Of a DNA stretch of 64,000 bases, positions 1 through 13,081 are shown piece by piece. Every line of letters starts with the position of its first letter. Within the stretch, counting starts at the first letter, position 1. The notes under the pieces were generated by a model. The model worked only from the letters and a program-made list of their open reading frames with translations, did not search any database and had not been told where the DNA came from. Made by a program: the position numbers and the translations under genes. Origin of the DNA: Kudoa neothunni (Eukaryota; Cnidaria). The DNA lies in contig OZ199839.1 of NCBI GenBank assembly GCA_964304625.1, positions 7,688,001 through 7,752,000 of the forward strand, given 5' to 3'.

Positions 1-114
1 CCTTTTCATTATCAGATATATCATCTATGTCGCTATTAATGACGGGAGAGGAGTTTGCTTCATAGTGAACTTTTTCGTTAATTTCAGAAGATGATACATC
101 ATCAAATGAGTCTA
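1..114 (-). CDS. Acidic ORF running off the left edge
   Basis: An open frame on the minus strand leaves the window at base 1. The visible 38 residues are rich in Ser, Asp and Glu, including a DDISDNE run. That composition resembles the acidic N-termini of the piggyBac transposases elsewhere in this window, for example the one starting near 31751 (SDEISDNEG). No domain is visible, so the piggyBac link is only a guess. Confidence 0.25.
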
Positions 115-259
115 GTTAATTTTAGAAAAATAATTTTTGATAAAATACCTTCATTAATGTTATCATATTCTTGAATAGTCGTTGATGCTTTCAAACATAT
201 ATTTATAATTTTAATCAAAAATGATCTTCATCAAAACACCTGACTTTTTAAAACCGTAC

Positions 260-1653
260 GGCGAAGTTTCGCCGGAATCTGGCAAATGCACATGCACCGT
301 AATTATTATAAAACACGTACTTAATTAACATATATAACTACTGTTTTACTGTAAACTATGAAATTTATAATTTTTCAATCTACTGAAGTTTCCAATTATA
401 TGTCCTCGCCAATGCTTCTAAATAAAATATGTCATAATATTTTTCATAATTTTGAATTATTGTTTTCAAATTTTCATATTTAATTTTATTGTCATATAAT
501 TCAGAGTTTGGGTTACAAATTCGGAATAAAATTTCCTGTTCTACAACACTCTGGTGTTCCTTCAGTTTTTGAATAAAAACGAGTATTCCAGAGTGGGATT
601 GCTCGAAGCGTGAATAAAAATGACAATTAAAAATTTCCGCCGAATTTGAGGTGAGTTTAATATTGGTTAGGACTCGATCGTAAGCATTCCATTAACAGTT
701 GTATGTTAGATTTCTGAAACTTTTTTGATTTTATTTTTAGTTTCTCCAACTCATAAAGAATGGAATCAGAAGGGACAAATGCAAGAGATGTCAAGCATTT
801 AACAAATAATTTGAAATCTTCGTCGGTTTCATACTCCTTCGAACAACCTAATTTTTGAACCTTACGATATATAATACATTGTCCAAAGTGGAACAAACAA
901 AAATGGACTGAATTCGACGAAAATTTTCTGTAATTTATCACTCATTAAAATATACACCAGTGGAAAAACTTTGTTAAAGACAGCCCCATGGATAGTGTAC
1001 AATTGATAATATTCTTTTGGAACAACATTAAATGTGCCATCAGCCATCCAATAATCTGAATTCCTCAAATGGATTAAATTTTTTTCTGTTGTGAAAATAA
1101 TAATTCGGTGCTTGTCTTCTGATCCTGAGTCATACAAACAGAAGGACTCATTTCTGTTTGTTTTTAATTCATTGTAGCAGTCGGAAGTTGGGATAGTTTT
1201 GATATTTTGTCGCCTACGAATATTTTGTATATTTTTGTAAATCGACTTTTTAGAGCATATAGGAATATTATTTATATTCTCTTCAGTTGAAGCAACGGAA
1301 TAAACTTTGCTGGTTGGATATACCGTATTTTCTTCTATGTTTCTTATTTTTTGTTCAAACATTTTCTTTTTCATATCCTCATCACCAATTATATGATTAT
1401 GTATTCCAATTTCTGTAAGGGAATCAATGTCAACAGAGGGGGAAGTTCGCAATCTCCCTCTACACTTCCCTATTTGGCATCTCCAGTATTTGTATGGATT
1501 TTTTTGGTAATCCTTCACGTAGAAATAATCTTTGTATAGGATCATGTCATTATTTTTTCTAGTTTTTAAAATTGTGAAAGTATTTTCAATATTTCCACTC
1601 ATTTTTATGCGTACATAATGCACCCGCATAAAATATTCCGGCAAAATTTCGCC
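260..1653 (-). mobile_element. FLYWCH-MULE DNA transposon, internally deleted copy
   Basis: The coding remnant at 380-1602 is bracketed by matching inverted ends. The left end begins GGCGAAGTTTCGCCGGAATC at 260. The right end, read on the minus strand from 1653, begins GGCGAAATTTTGCCGGAAT. The same GTTTCGCCGGAATC core starts the larger related element at 58775. The element is about 1.4 kb. I could not find a convincing target-site duplication (the 9-bp flanks agree at only about 5 positions). Confidence 0.75.
380..1602 (-). pseudogene. FLYWCH/MULE transposase remnant
   Basis: The protein starts at MSGNIENTF (ATG at 1602) and ends YNWKLQ-stop at 380. The first ~60 residues form a FLYWCH zinc finger (YFYVKDY, YWRC, KCRGRLR, HNH). 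The first MULE catalytic block reads YWMADGTFNV, and the end is NSAEIFNCHFYSRFEQ, the aligned counterpart of NNAESFHRHFYARF in the copy at 58862-60237. Coding continuity is lost: about 40 codons carrying the second catalytic Asp region (IIIDFEVAAYNAF in the other copy) are missing between roughly 1020 and 940, and at least one more frame change lies near 655. The transposase is dead. Family assignment is firm because both copies align over their length. Confidence 0.8.
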
Positions 1654-1778
1654 ATACCATTTCATCATTTGATAAATTTAAAGATACGGAAAAGTTGCCT
1701 CAAAATTTTGATTATTGGTCAATTAATTTATTCATTTGTAGCATTACGCAGATTTTCACATTTAAATATCAGATTGTT

Positions 1779-2105
1779 TCAAGATTCAACTGGAGCATAG
1801 CCAATGATATCCTTATGATTTTTAATCAAATTATCTCCCTTAATTACTAAGTCATCATATATCAAATCAAAAATCCGTGGTGTAAAATTCTCGTTTGTTC
1901 CTACTAATTTTGATAAATCATTCAACTCAATAAGAGCATCAATTGAAAAATTTAATGATAAATTAAGCACATTGAGGCTATCAGGTTGTATCTCCAAAAA
2001 TTCGTTAAGTCCTTTGCAATATTTATAGACCGGTGAATCCTCAATGGCTTCGAAATCGTTCCGTTCCATCAAGTAATTAACCAACTCACGTCGGTTCCTT
2101 CCCAT
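1779..2105 (-). CDS. Hypothetical 108-aa ORF
   Basis: The minus-strand ORF begins MGRNRRELVNYLMERNDF and ends IIGYAPVES. It is acidic and predicted helical, with no signal peptide or membrane segment. The open frame extends 18 codons upstream of this ATG but without a better start. It lies 125 bp from the MULE at 260-1653. It could be the surviving exon of a gene cut by that element or part of an older transposon. I do not recognise the family. Confidence 0.3.
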   Translation of the reverse strand: MGRNRRELVNYLMERNDFEAIEDSPVYKYCKGLNEFLEIQPDSLNVLNLSLNFSIDALIELNDLSKLVGTNENFTPRIFDLIYDDLVIKGDNLIKNHKDIIGYAPVES

Positions 2106-2159
2106 TTTAAAATGTTCCTTTTCGATTAAAAAATGTAAAAACCGACCATTTTCCTCCAA

Positions 2160-3792
2160 TTTGACGGTTTAAATCGATTTTAATCTAAAATTGCATGCCT
2201 TTTTTATAAATTATTTAATTCTATCATTTTTAACATTATATACTTTTTAAAATCATTTGAAATATGAGCGAACATTTTACTATGTAAAATGAATTATGTA
2301 TATACAAATTAAATAATAAGACGAACTTTGTTCTAATTTTTTTAAGGTAAAAACATGAAAACTTTTTTTTTCATATGGCGCTAAAAGTAAATAAGATATA
2401 AAATAACATTTATAATTCCATAGAACTAACTATTTTCTAAATTTTATCCCCAGGAAAAAGGATATAAATATTTCTTCGAAAAGTATGGTTTAAATAAAAA
2501 TTACTTTTAGCTATTCTAATCTAAAAATAAGTTGTAGTACTCATTCCGAAAAATAAATACACTCACATTTTGACTACGTACTATCAGTTACCTAATATAT
2601 AAATGGATGGAACATTTTCGAACATGTTCAAAAAAATGAATTCCATATGAACTTAAAGCTTCTATAGTTATTATTAAGCGGTCGAAATAAACCTCCTCGT
2701 TTGTGTATCTGTTACGCCATGTATAAGTGTGAATTTTCTAGATTTTAAACTATATTTTTGACTATTTAATAAGAAATTTATATTATTAGAATAAAAATAT
2801 ATTCAGTTTGTACCAAATTGTATAATCGTTAACACATTTGATGTAATGGCGTGGCGTTTACAACACAACATTAAATCTTTATTTTCCGCTCATACAGTCG
2901 TCTTTTAGAGAAATTATTTTAATTTTGGTTTTGTTACGACAACATAATCTTTGTTTGGAGGAATAATCAATTTATAAAATATGGTATCTGAATGGACTAA
3001 ATCAAACTTTTAACACTCAAATTCTATAATTTAGCTGAGATTTTGTATTTCTAAACAATAAAAATTAATCTATGATAACACAAACTCAAGAAATAAAACA
3101 AAAAGTTTAACTATGTAAAAATAGGTATTTACCAAAGATGTAGTCACGAATGACCCCGCATTTTCGGGGGAGGGTTAAATGGTTCAGAAGACGCACTGAT
3201 CCATTGGATAATTACAAAATTATGCTTAATTAAATTATATTATTTGTAACTTAAACATTATTTAAATAACTAAAAATCTTTCGTAGATATCTAATAAATT
3301 TAAGGGATAAAAAAATGTTATACTTTAAACTTTAATGAATCACACCTTATAAGTTGAATGATTGATTAAAATATTTTATTCTCCGTGATCTTATATTATT
3401 CAGCATCTAATTTTATATTTTATAATTAGTATATTTTAAAAATAAATTATGTGTAAAGGAATATTTTGCAATTTTAGACTTATGAAAAACGATCCAGAAA
3501 CCCGAATATGTAAGCATATGTAAACAAACATATGTAAACATAAACGTTCACAAATTCCCATACCCCACCCGCAACGTTGTTTAAAGGGTCAATAATTTTA
3601 TCAGAAAAAATCACATCAAGAAAACAAAAGTTTAAGAACATAAAATTTAAACATAACGCGATTTAAATTTTTTATTGAACTAATTATAAAAATATTAATT
3701 GTAAAGCATATTAGATTCGAAAATTCCTAGTTTAACGAAACTAAATGACAGTTTTTGTAAATCTACTTCTATATACGTTAGTTTGTAGTGAG
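2160..3792. other. AT-rich intergenic stretch
   Basis: I see no coding sequence. The only structured item is a G/C-rich patch at 3143-3178, listed separately. Confidence 0.5.
3143..3178 (-). repeat. Possible solo piggyBac-type terminus
   Basis: Read on the minus strand from the TTAA at 3175-3178, the sequence runs CCCTCCCCCGAAAATGCGGG and then GTCATTCGTGAC. TTAA followed by CCCT is how the piggyBac elements at 8330 and 30197 begin. No partner end was found nearby, so it may be a broken copy or chance. Confidence 0.3.
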
Positions 3793-5451
3793 TTAGTTTT
3801 TAAAATCAGAACGATGTATCCTGAGACGAAAGGTATATGCCAAAAGCCTCCATTTGTTGTAGTAACTTTTAAGAATTTCATAAGATGCCATTTGAGTGGT
3901 ATTTATGAAGAAATAGGACATAAGAGCTAAACTTATAAAGTTCGACACCGCCAGAATATATATAAATTTCATCTGTAAATTATTCTAAATTAATAGAATA
4001 AAAATTTTGTATGGCTAAGAAAAATACGTATATTAGGGGGTAGACAGCAAACATCAATGCTTTACCGGCCCAAGAAGCTGAAATAGTCAAACCTTGGGCA
4101 AAAGATAGCGTATGATAGGGAAAAACTTCACTACATATGAACCAATGCAAGGGACCTATAATAGGTTAGTATCATATCAAATAATGTTAATTTACCTGGC
4201 CCAATCTGAAAGAAAAAAGCAAAAAACGAAAAAGTTATGAGTTGACATAATGAAGAAGCTTGGAAAACGTAAAAGAGGCTACTTAGACACATAGCACAGG
4301 TCATCAATCCAAATCCAATCAAAAGGAGCATTTTGCGATTAAATTTTCCCGTGGTATATATCTTAAAAATGTATAATAATAAGGATTATTTTGACTTTAA
4401 GGTATAAATCGTACAAATATTATCGACCCTAGAAGTACTATCGAGAGATGAGTCAAATAATAGTAATCATTGTCCATTGGAATGTCATATAGATCATAGT
4501 AGCTTCGGATAAATGAGACTGATATATCGATTCCACTGATTTGGCCGCAAAAATTAAATATACATATTGACATTAACGAGGATAGATATTTAATATTGCG
4601 TAAATAGTTCATAAGAGTGGTTTTTTTTAATTCATGATTTCCGTGATAATCCATGACAATATCTTGTACTTCACGTTTTGTAATACTTTCTGAGTGAATC
4701 TCTGAAAGTTTTGTTTCTAGAAGACGTTGATCTTGCGTTTTGTAATAGATAAATTTTGGACTCTCTGGAATGCAAAGATATATGAGAGAGACTACAATCG
4801 ATAATGCGGACCCAAAAATATGGATCAGATATAAATTTGGAGCATTCAGCTGTTTCATAGTGAATACTGCCCCAATTAACAATCCAAAATTTATAGACAC
4901 TTGAATTAATGGATTGCAATAACGAGCTTTTCTTCGCGGAATCATATCAAATAGCCAAACTAGCGAGCTAATCATCAATCCAGCTACACCGATTCCTTGA
5001 GCAAATCGAAATGCATATTTGAAATAGAATGAACTTGGCATATTTATGCTATGTACCGCACCAAAAATTGCTAATATTTGTAGAAACGCCATTGTGGTAT
5101 ATTTTCTACAACATAATCATGTAAGTTATAGACTTTACAATTATAACCACCAGGTGGATACCTTCCACAGCTCATTACGATAGTCGAACTAAGCATCGAC
5201 CCAATCATGCCACCCAATGGGAATAGGCAATTAAAAAATGTGTAGTTTGTTAGATTCTCCTTATTCACTCGGTTTCTATTTGGATTGCTTGAACTTTCGT
5301 CATTGTTAGATTTTTCCACCTATATAAACTGTTGAATAGACTTTATTGAAAGAATAATTATTACACCGGCTTTATTAAATGAAACTATCATTATTCCAAG
5401 AAGCATGGGTGCAATCAGCAAAAAAAAGTGAAGCTTATTATATTTATTCAT
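3793..5451 (-). CDS. MFS sugar transporter, six exons, intact
   Basis: Exons on the minus strand: 5451-5365, 5319-5162, 5105-4415, 4361-4196, 4155-4028, 3972-3793. Every intron is GT-AG, 40-56 nt long, and all phases fit, giving 470 codons (469 aa). The fourth intron has a TACTAAC branch motif. The protein has about twelve membrane segments and the signatures of the GLUT/Tret1 type of major facilitator: GRK after the second helix, PESPKFIYY before the central loop, QISGID (compare QQLSGIN), and GPGPLHWF with SEVFP spanning exons 4-5. Family length is usually 450-500 aa, so this looks complete. Such proteins carry sugars, in insects often trehalose or glucose, across the plasma membrane; the substrate cannot be read here. 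The tail lacks the usual PETKGK motif. Confidence 0.88.
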
Positions 5452-8325
5452 TTTAAATCTAAATACAAAAGTTCAGTGGTCGCTCATTAAAAAATTCATA
5501 TTAATTACTTGAAAACCATGTTTTCTTTATTTTTGATCACCAAACTTGATTAAAATGTATAATGTAAACGCTGTGTTTAAAAAAGGTTGCTTAATCTTAA
5601 GATCTTAAACTTGTTAGATAATGTAGTCTATGTTAATCGTTTGAAATATTGATTTTTCATTAAATTCGTTATTGCCTACAATAATTTCCGAAGGTGTATT
5701 AGTGATAATCTATGATTAAACAATTTGTCTCATTATAAATTTTCGAGATTTTTTCTGATTCTCCCCATATAACCTTCCTATACTAATCAGGGGTTAAGAC
5801 ACAAAGGAATACCGCATGTGTGTGCTAATAACTCAATACCGAGAACATAGCAACGCCTTTTATGTTTTGAATGGAATAACCTTGTCCTCACATTTTTAGT
5901 TGTGTTCGAAGTAACTTTTTTCTAATTATTATGTCCTTTAACTAAAATTCGACTTTTCAATAAATTAGGATGTTTCAGATCAATTAAAGATTAACAACTA
6001 AACAGATTTGTGATAAAAAACATTATTTTTACATATAAAATTTTCTCAAAACATTAATATTTAATAGATGTGGTAGTGGTACTTTAACAAATACGTTTTA
6101 GGAGAACCAAGTTAATTAATTAATCCATTTTAGGTAATCGTTAACTTAGTGGAAATGAATGGGAAATGTTAAATATTGTCTTTTAAGTCATTTACTCATT
6201 GTTGGTTCGAAGGGTATAAAATGTATTGATTTTAACGTTATATCTACATTTTGTTTAACAACCTTGCAAAATAATTTTATCGAAATATTTAGTACATTGC
6301 CGGTCATCAGATGTTTTTAAGCAGCATTATACAAAACTAACACGAACGCGCAGATTCGCACGGGATTGAGAAAATTTCATCATAGAAGAATACGGTCAAA
6401 AAATAAAGAAATATAAGACTCTTTTTATTAGCCCCGAGGGGAGATTTAATAAATCTTTATATATATATTACTTTTAACGACTGTATTGGGCATAGTAAAA
6501 AATTGGGATCATTTTAGAGAGATAATCAAAGTAGCAAAACCTGAGTAACTCGGTGATAACTTACGATAATTAATTTTTGTTGCTCAAACTAATGTCTTTA
6601 TCCGACGCATTATTATACACTCTCTCCTCAAAATTGTTTTGTAGCCTCTTAATATAAGCAAAGATATGTTAAATAATTAGATAAAGTATGACTTCAACCA
6701 ATAGATTAACTCTTATCGTTTAAAATTAAGTGTAACGGTCGCTATAATATAATTCGGGGACCTAGTTTCAATATGTAAAGATTGAATCCATCTGATTACA
6801 ACATACGCTTCCAATTCTTAATTAATTTAGAAAATTTGCATATTTTTTTTATAGTAAATTCCACCTGTAGAACTTTTAAAGTGCACTTATCAAGCCAAAT
6901 ATATTAAGGTTCCAAAAATAAGGAGTGTATTTAAGCACACATCCAAATGGACACATCTACTTTAAATGCACAGATAAATAAACGATATAAGATGTATCTT
7001 AAAATCGTGGAATGATAGCTTAAGTTTGAATCACTAAAAACATTCGAAATGACTTGCAGAAGTTCAATGTACATAAGTGTCGCCATGAATAAACAAATAT
7101 AGTCCAATTATTGAAGCCACGTAACCCGTTTAATAAACCTAACACTGAGGACAACACAATTTTCTATATTATTTTTGAACCTATATCTGTGCGACAACAA
7201 ATAAGAGAATTTTTTAATTATCATAAACTATTAGTAATTACATAAATATCTATCTATAAGGAAAAAATTTTGCCGCAAATGCGTCTTTAAGGGCACAAAC
7301 ACCGACACTACTACTTTATATATGTATACATAAAGGATTCGAAAACTTTCATAAACATGGAAAAAAGATTTTCATATCAATCTTAAGAGATTATAAGGTC
7401 TAGCTTACGTGACCCTTCTGTAATAACAAATTCTCACATATAATTGTCACTTTAAATCACCAATTTTGATCAAGGAGAAAATTTCAGTCTATTTCTAAAT
7501 TTAATAATAAAAAATTTAAAAGAAATGTTCAAATTTTAATATTATCCTAAATTATAGGGATTAGTTGCTTAAACATTATAACCAATGTTGGCAACCAAAA
7601 TCGGACATGCAGCCAAATTTTTCGGAACAAAGTTGGTAAAATCCAACATAATATTTAATTATACATATTAATGTTAGGTAAATTTATAATTTAATTAGAA
7701 AATCGAAAGTTACGACAACATTTTATCGGTGTTGAATAATTCACGCATTCAAATAGAACCATCTAGTTTAGGGTCATTTTATTTCTTCTGATTGTTTAAA
7801 TGATTCTAAAAGAAAAAAATATTTTTTCGGGAAACATCTAACTCACAGATAGTTAAAGTAGAGATTTGTAATATTTTCCGATGGAATGAAAACTATTTGC
7901 GGATAAACAACGCTCCAAAATCCGATTGAATCTAGTCTCATGGTGTCATCACTTCTTGGATATTTAACTCATCCAACTTCATGTAATAAGAGATATTCTT
8001 ATTCAGCATTTTGAGTTTTAAGTGGGATCTGTGACAACACATTGAATTTGAATAATGTTAATGAATTAGGATCAAATATACAACTCATTTCTAGACAAAA
8101 AAGATTTATATGAACTTACGACTCCAACTTTCAATTCAGTCAACAAATTTTCCACATACCTCCAGGCTATAATTTTAATATCCGATTCTTCAATTAATTG
8201 AATAAATATTTAACAATAATCAATTCCATAAATATTCAGTTGTAAATTTATAAATTATATAACTCATAAATATTTTTTAAAAGATTTATTGCTTTTATTT
8301 CAATCGATCGATCAACAAACTCCAT
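5452..8325. other. AT-rich region without recognisable gene
   Basis: No ORF of useful length and no family motif was seen. The promoter of the transporter gene should lie just above 5451. Tiny exons could be missed by eye here. Confidence 0.45.
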
Positions 8326-8329
8326 TTAA

Positions 8330-11120
8330 CCCTCATCCACGCCGGGAAAAATTACGTTAGCACACGGTGGGGATCAACATGACCCCCACCTCTTTTTGAA
8401 AAAGTTTGAATAGGTTTTCAATAGATTACCATGAGTCATATTAGAAGATAACTTAGTGTTGTGTAAAACGTATAAACTTTATAAATCAATGTCCAGTAGA
8501 TATAAACAATAAACAACTTTAATTGTGATCGCGTTTCAATAAATTCCAAATTGGCGAAATACAACCTTTTATTGAAATAAAAATATAAATTAAATCATAA
8601 ATTTGGATAAAATTTAATTTGAACCCTATCTGTATAGGATTAGAAGTACTAAATATGATTCCTAGGGTTATTAGTATGAACTTTATTTTGTCCATTAGAC
8701 CACTCACCTATTTCCATATGCGGATGAAGAAATATAATGGCAATATGTAGTCCCTTTTCAAATAATATTTGATGCGAATACTGTTTAAATCAATTATATA
8801 CACGCTCATTTATTCCACCTTTTCAATTGTTAAGTCACATAGCTCGCACAAAAAAATCAATATAAATGCATTAATAAAATTTCTAAAAGTATATTTGTCT
8901 ATAATAGAATTTAAACAATCAATACAAATGATACTTTCACCTTGATGACTTTTTTAAACCATTTTAAAGAAAAACTTACATTGAGTGATATTCTTACTTC
9001 TGTCATTACAGCAACAAATATGGCATCATACTCTAACTCTAATTTTAGTTTGAGATTTTCTCGGTCTCTTCAATGTGTGAGTTTTTTTCTCAACATCTCT
9101 TGGGGGTAAAAGCTCGTCCGTTAATAATTTGATAAACTCCTTTCTGGACCTATTTTTATGCATGTCGACGAATGCAGGATGCATTTCACAGTACAACAAA
9201 TAATACTTGTAAGCAGCAATATCTAAATTTTTGAAATAAGTGTCATCGGCCATCTTCTAGTTTTTATTTTTGAAGAGAAGTGTCGGACTACTTGGTCCAG
9301 TGTGTTCACACCTCTTTTGGTGTTATTATGATATGTAACAATTTCAGGTTTTTTACTCACATCAATTGTTACATTTCTGTGAAGTGTAGACAAGAGGACA
9401 ACCGATTTATTGTCTTTGGGATTATACTTTACAATGGTAACTTTCTCTTGGAATAAAAACTTCACGTTTCCTCCTTTTCCCTTTTGTTCTGGAATTCCGC
9501 CGGTAAAAATTTTTTATTTTTGTTGACAATTTCAATTATAGTTAATCGTTGACTTAGTAAGAATTTTGCAAGGGATAGTGTAGTAAAAAAGTTGTTTGTT
9601 GTAATGTTTGTACCGGTTTAAAAACAGGCTCGCATACATTTTTGGCTACATTTTCGCTCTGATGAAACTATACTTGGCCATGACCTTTTCCAAGATATAC
9701 CTTAGCATTAAATAAATACGCATTTCTATAATCTCATAATGCCCCTATTTTAATTCCATATTTTCCGGGCTTGCTTGGAATATAATACATTTTGAATCCA
9801 CATCTGCTCTGGAATGTCCCAAGTTGCTCGTCCACTGTTAGTTGTTCCTTTCTGCGTGTTTGTCAAATCTTATGCTGAAAGATAATTCTTCAAAAAGGCG
9901 AATGGATATTGATTGTATGATCACCGGTTGGTCGTATTCGGGACTCCAAAATTCTCGAACGTCCATATTTTTATTTTTCATTATCCTTATTAACAAATTT
10001 CAACCGATATATTTCATCAGGTCATCTTTTGTGTTTGGAGTTGACCTCTGTCGTTCTTTGTTTATGTAGTTGTTGGTACAATCAACAATCCAATCGAGCA
10101 TACGATGGTCGATAAAATTTTCAAACGACGTAAGTGGAATGTGAGATAGATGCAACACATTTTTCTTGAACCTTGCTTTAATTTTAAAAATGTTTTCAGC
10201 ATCAGGTCGGTCGTCTTTGGATGCTTGTTGGTTTATCGAACTATTTTTCTCCATCCTTCGACATAAGTGTGTGACCAGCTTCGACGTTAAAATTGTTTTC
10301 ATCATTAGATTCAGAGTCTGAATAATCATTTGAGGGGTCATGAATCACGCAGTCACTAAATTCTGAACCAGTTTCCTCAAAATTTACGATTTTTCCAGAC
10401 GATTCGGAATCCATTGTACCATTCGCACAACCTCTAGAAGTAGTATCTTCCTATTATTCCAACACTAATTTTAAGATTTTTAATAAATTTCTAAAATATT
10501 GAATTAACTGTTATTTTATTGTAAATCCATCCATTTAAAAAAATATTTATAGTCGTTGAATAGAAGATTGAGATGAGAATTTTTGGTGCAGGGGTTTAAA
10601 AATGACATAAAAATCGAGGAGTGTGAGTTATTGACAGTGTGAATAATTGCTCAAACCAATCGAATACCAGTTAATATTTGAGTATGGATAATAAATTAAC
10701 GATATTTTTCTCCATCTCCATCTGCAGATGGAAATAATTTAATGATCCAACGTCAAAAATAAAGCTCATAATGGTTGTTTAAATAATTTTATTATATATA
10801 TCCAATAACCTTTTGATAAAGTTCAAATTATGGTTTATCTCAATAGAGGACTTTGTTAATGTTTTAATTTGAATAAAGTGTTTTTTCACAAATTTGGAAT
10901 ATGTTGTGTCTCCTATATGATTAACGATTAACAATGTAATTTGTTCGTATCTACTAAACGCCAATTTATTAAATTTATACATTTTATACAACAATAAACT
11001 AACCTACAATACACTGTATAGTCTTCTATTAAAAAACTATTCAGAGATTTTAATAAAAGGGTGGGGGTCATTTTGACCCCACCGTGTGGCAACGTAATTT
11101 TTAATGTAGCGTGATTTTAG
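8330..11120 (-). mobile_element. piggyBac element, decayed
   Basis: The left end follows a TTAA at 8326-8329 and starts CCCTCATCCACGCCGGG. About 35 bp in, it carries the palindrome GGTGGGGATCAACATGACCC (8366-8390 in full). The right end repeats the same design in inverse (11060 to about 11115), with ATTACGTT(A/G)(G/C)CACACGGTGGGG shared between the ends. The outermost bases of the right end have drifted and its TTAA is not recognisable. Broken transposase lies between. Confidence 0.75.
9026..10415 (-). pseudogene. piggyBac transposase remnant
   Basis: Three minus-strand pieces belong together. An N-terminal piece ends about 10000 (FIDHRMLDWIVDCTN). A catalytic-region piece at 9465-9223 reads KPEIVTYHNNTKRGVNTLDQ, the family's GGVDxxD block, followed by KTRRWPM. 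A C-terminal piece at 9253-9026 reads LDIAAYKYYLLYCEMHPAF. The middle is scrambled by stops and frame changes, and the C-terminal cysteine-rich domain seen in the related elements was not found. The element cannot be autonomous. Confidence 0.75.
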
Positions 11121-12003
11121 ATGCATATAAAAATTTTACATATAAAATTTTGGATAATAGCTAAAATTATAATAATTCTAATTTTAATTAGAAATAAAAA
11201 TAAATTGTTTTCGTAAAACGTGCATTGAGAAAAACGTGGGTTAAAAATGCGTGTGTTTCCTCAGTGAGCTTTACAGCAGTGGATAAAGCCAAATAAAATT
11301 TTATATTATTTTTTTTAAATATGAATAATAAAATGTAGAAAACCCGAGAATGCTTCTTCAACAACCTTCTCAAGCTAGTGACGTATACACGTAAACAGAA
11401 TAATATAAATAATTATTCATTTTAATATTTGTTTATCACTATTTTTTAAATTTAAGTCAATTACATTAATTTAAACGCGAATAGATTTTTTTTAAAATAT
11501 AGATAAAATATTAAATAATCATTATTTAAAATATAATATACTAAGTATGGACAGTAAATAAGTTCACTCTATGTCTACGATTAATCCAATTAACATTTTA
11601 ACTAAATTTGTTAAAAACCTATTAAATAACTTCATTGTGTTCTAACTATCTGCGTCTTTGAAATTTTTATTCAATAATCAAAAACTTCAAATTATAAAAT
11701 TAAAGATTAACTACAAAACATAGAAAGGAAATAAAAAAATACATATCCTTCCTTAAAAAAGAATACAACCAAATATTCATACGTTCTAATAATTTTATGA
11801 AGGGTTATAGTCCATTTTTTAAAGAAACACTCCCGGGGAAAAATTATAGTTTTGCTTTTTTAACACAATTTGCCGGATTTAAAATAAGTGTATCCAATTC
11901 TTCTGAAAAAAATTACGATTCAACCATGCTGTAAATAAAACATATGACTAATATTAAACAACAATATATATTGTATCAAGGTTAAAATAAAATTTATATA
12001 TTA
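11121..12003. other. AT-rich spacer
   Basis: This is the region downstream of the DRAM-like gene. A 61-aa open frame at 11188-11373 on the minus strand has no family signal. Nothing else was seen. Confidence 0.45.
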
Positions 12004-13081
12004 TTAATTGAGTTCGACTTCCTGTCGACTCATTATTTGGGAGGATACAACTTTCTCTGGTGTGTAAACATCATAAAAATAGGATACGCTTCCCAGAATC
12101 AAACTTATAATGTTGAAATGTTGGAACCACGCTACACACTTTTTGAGAGGCTATAACCTTAGCGTGAATTTATCAGAATGAAGTTATCCATGTTACCAGG
12201 TATTTTATATTTTTTTTATCATTATAATAGTTTGTAGAAAATTTGTAGATCAACACTAAAAATAATCAAACCAATTAAGCCTATTGTAAATATCTCATAG
12301 AGATGGAAACTTACAGATGATTTGTAAGAACAAAAATAAAGATGAGAATGAAGCCATAACAGATCTAAAAATGAACAATGTCTTTTGAGAATCTTTATTT
12401 TGGTAGCCCATATGATAGCAATATCTTGCGAAGAACGCGTTGTACCACAAATAAAAGGTGGAAACCACGAAAAAAGAAAATGCACACAGATGATGCATAT
12501 ATCTAGAGTAGGAAGTCTACAAGAAATTGATTGGTGGGAGCAATAAATTTTATTTGTTTTACGGGAAAAAGAAAAGTCCATGGTAAGTAGAATGACGTGA
12601 ATACAACAATGCATAGGATTACTTTGTTGGTAGGTTTTCTATAGTTAAACAGTGCCATTAGCTTATATCTATTTACATATACATATATATCTAGAAAACA
12701 TAACGAACTCTTATAGCAGCTGTATATTGTAAATAGTTTACTTGATAGGAATGGAAACAGAAGCATAGCCTGAAATATTGGTCCGCCTGGTCGATCCTTT
12801 GCATAATTGCTAATGGCAGTGATAACATATTAGGTTCATGGTTATAAAAACTCCTATAATGCCAATACCTCACTGGTTGTGGAGCATAGAGATAATCCAC
12901 TTTGATAGTGTTTACAATGACTCTAATTGTTAAACTTTTAAACCAGAGATCTCATTAAACCTTTCATTTACACTACGATCAGAGACAACAAGAAGGCAAA
13001 CGGTGCAAAAATTGCATGAAACTGAGGAATCTCATCCATCAAAACGGCGACAGCTTTGTCAAGCAGTGAACCAGTATTCAT
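12004..13081 (-). CDS. DRAM-family membrane protein, seven exons, intact
   Basis: Exons on the minus strand: 13081-12972, 12922-12869, 12809-12742, 12690-12563, 12516-12315, 12255-12197, 12150-12004. Six GT-AG introns of 46-59 nt join with correct phase into 256 codons (255 aa). The order of segments matches DRAM1/DRAM2 and TMEM150 proteins: an N-terminal helix (FAFLLSLIVVVIVN), a loop ending GPIFQAML, NIYVYVNRYKLMAL aligning with the IYVRYKQVHAL block, a helix pair with MHHLCAFSFFVVSTFYLWY (the HxxGAxxxFxxGxxY block), and a last helix ending GSVSYFYDVYTPEK. Family members are 230-270 aa with about six membrane segments, sit in lysosomal or plasma membranes and influence autophagy. The function here is inferred from the family. 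Gene finders that rely on long ORFs would miss it. Confidence 0.8.

Noticed and set aside
3745-3930. Plus-strand 61-aa frame containing MYPETKG, like the sugar-transporter tail motif
   Set aside because: It is antisense to the last exon of the minus-strand transporter, whose spliced frame is complete without it; the resemblance is chance.
8519-9060. Possible spliced minus-strand gene (a strong GTGAGT donor and TACTAATAA branch near 8660-8710)
   Set aside because: Candidate exons give low-complexity hydrophobic sequence with no family, and the region lies inside the piggyBac element; too weak to report as a gene.
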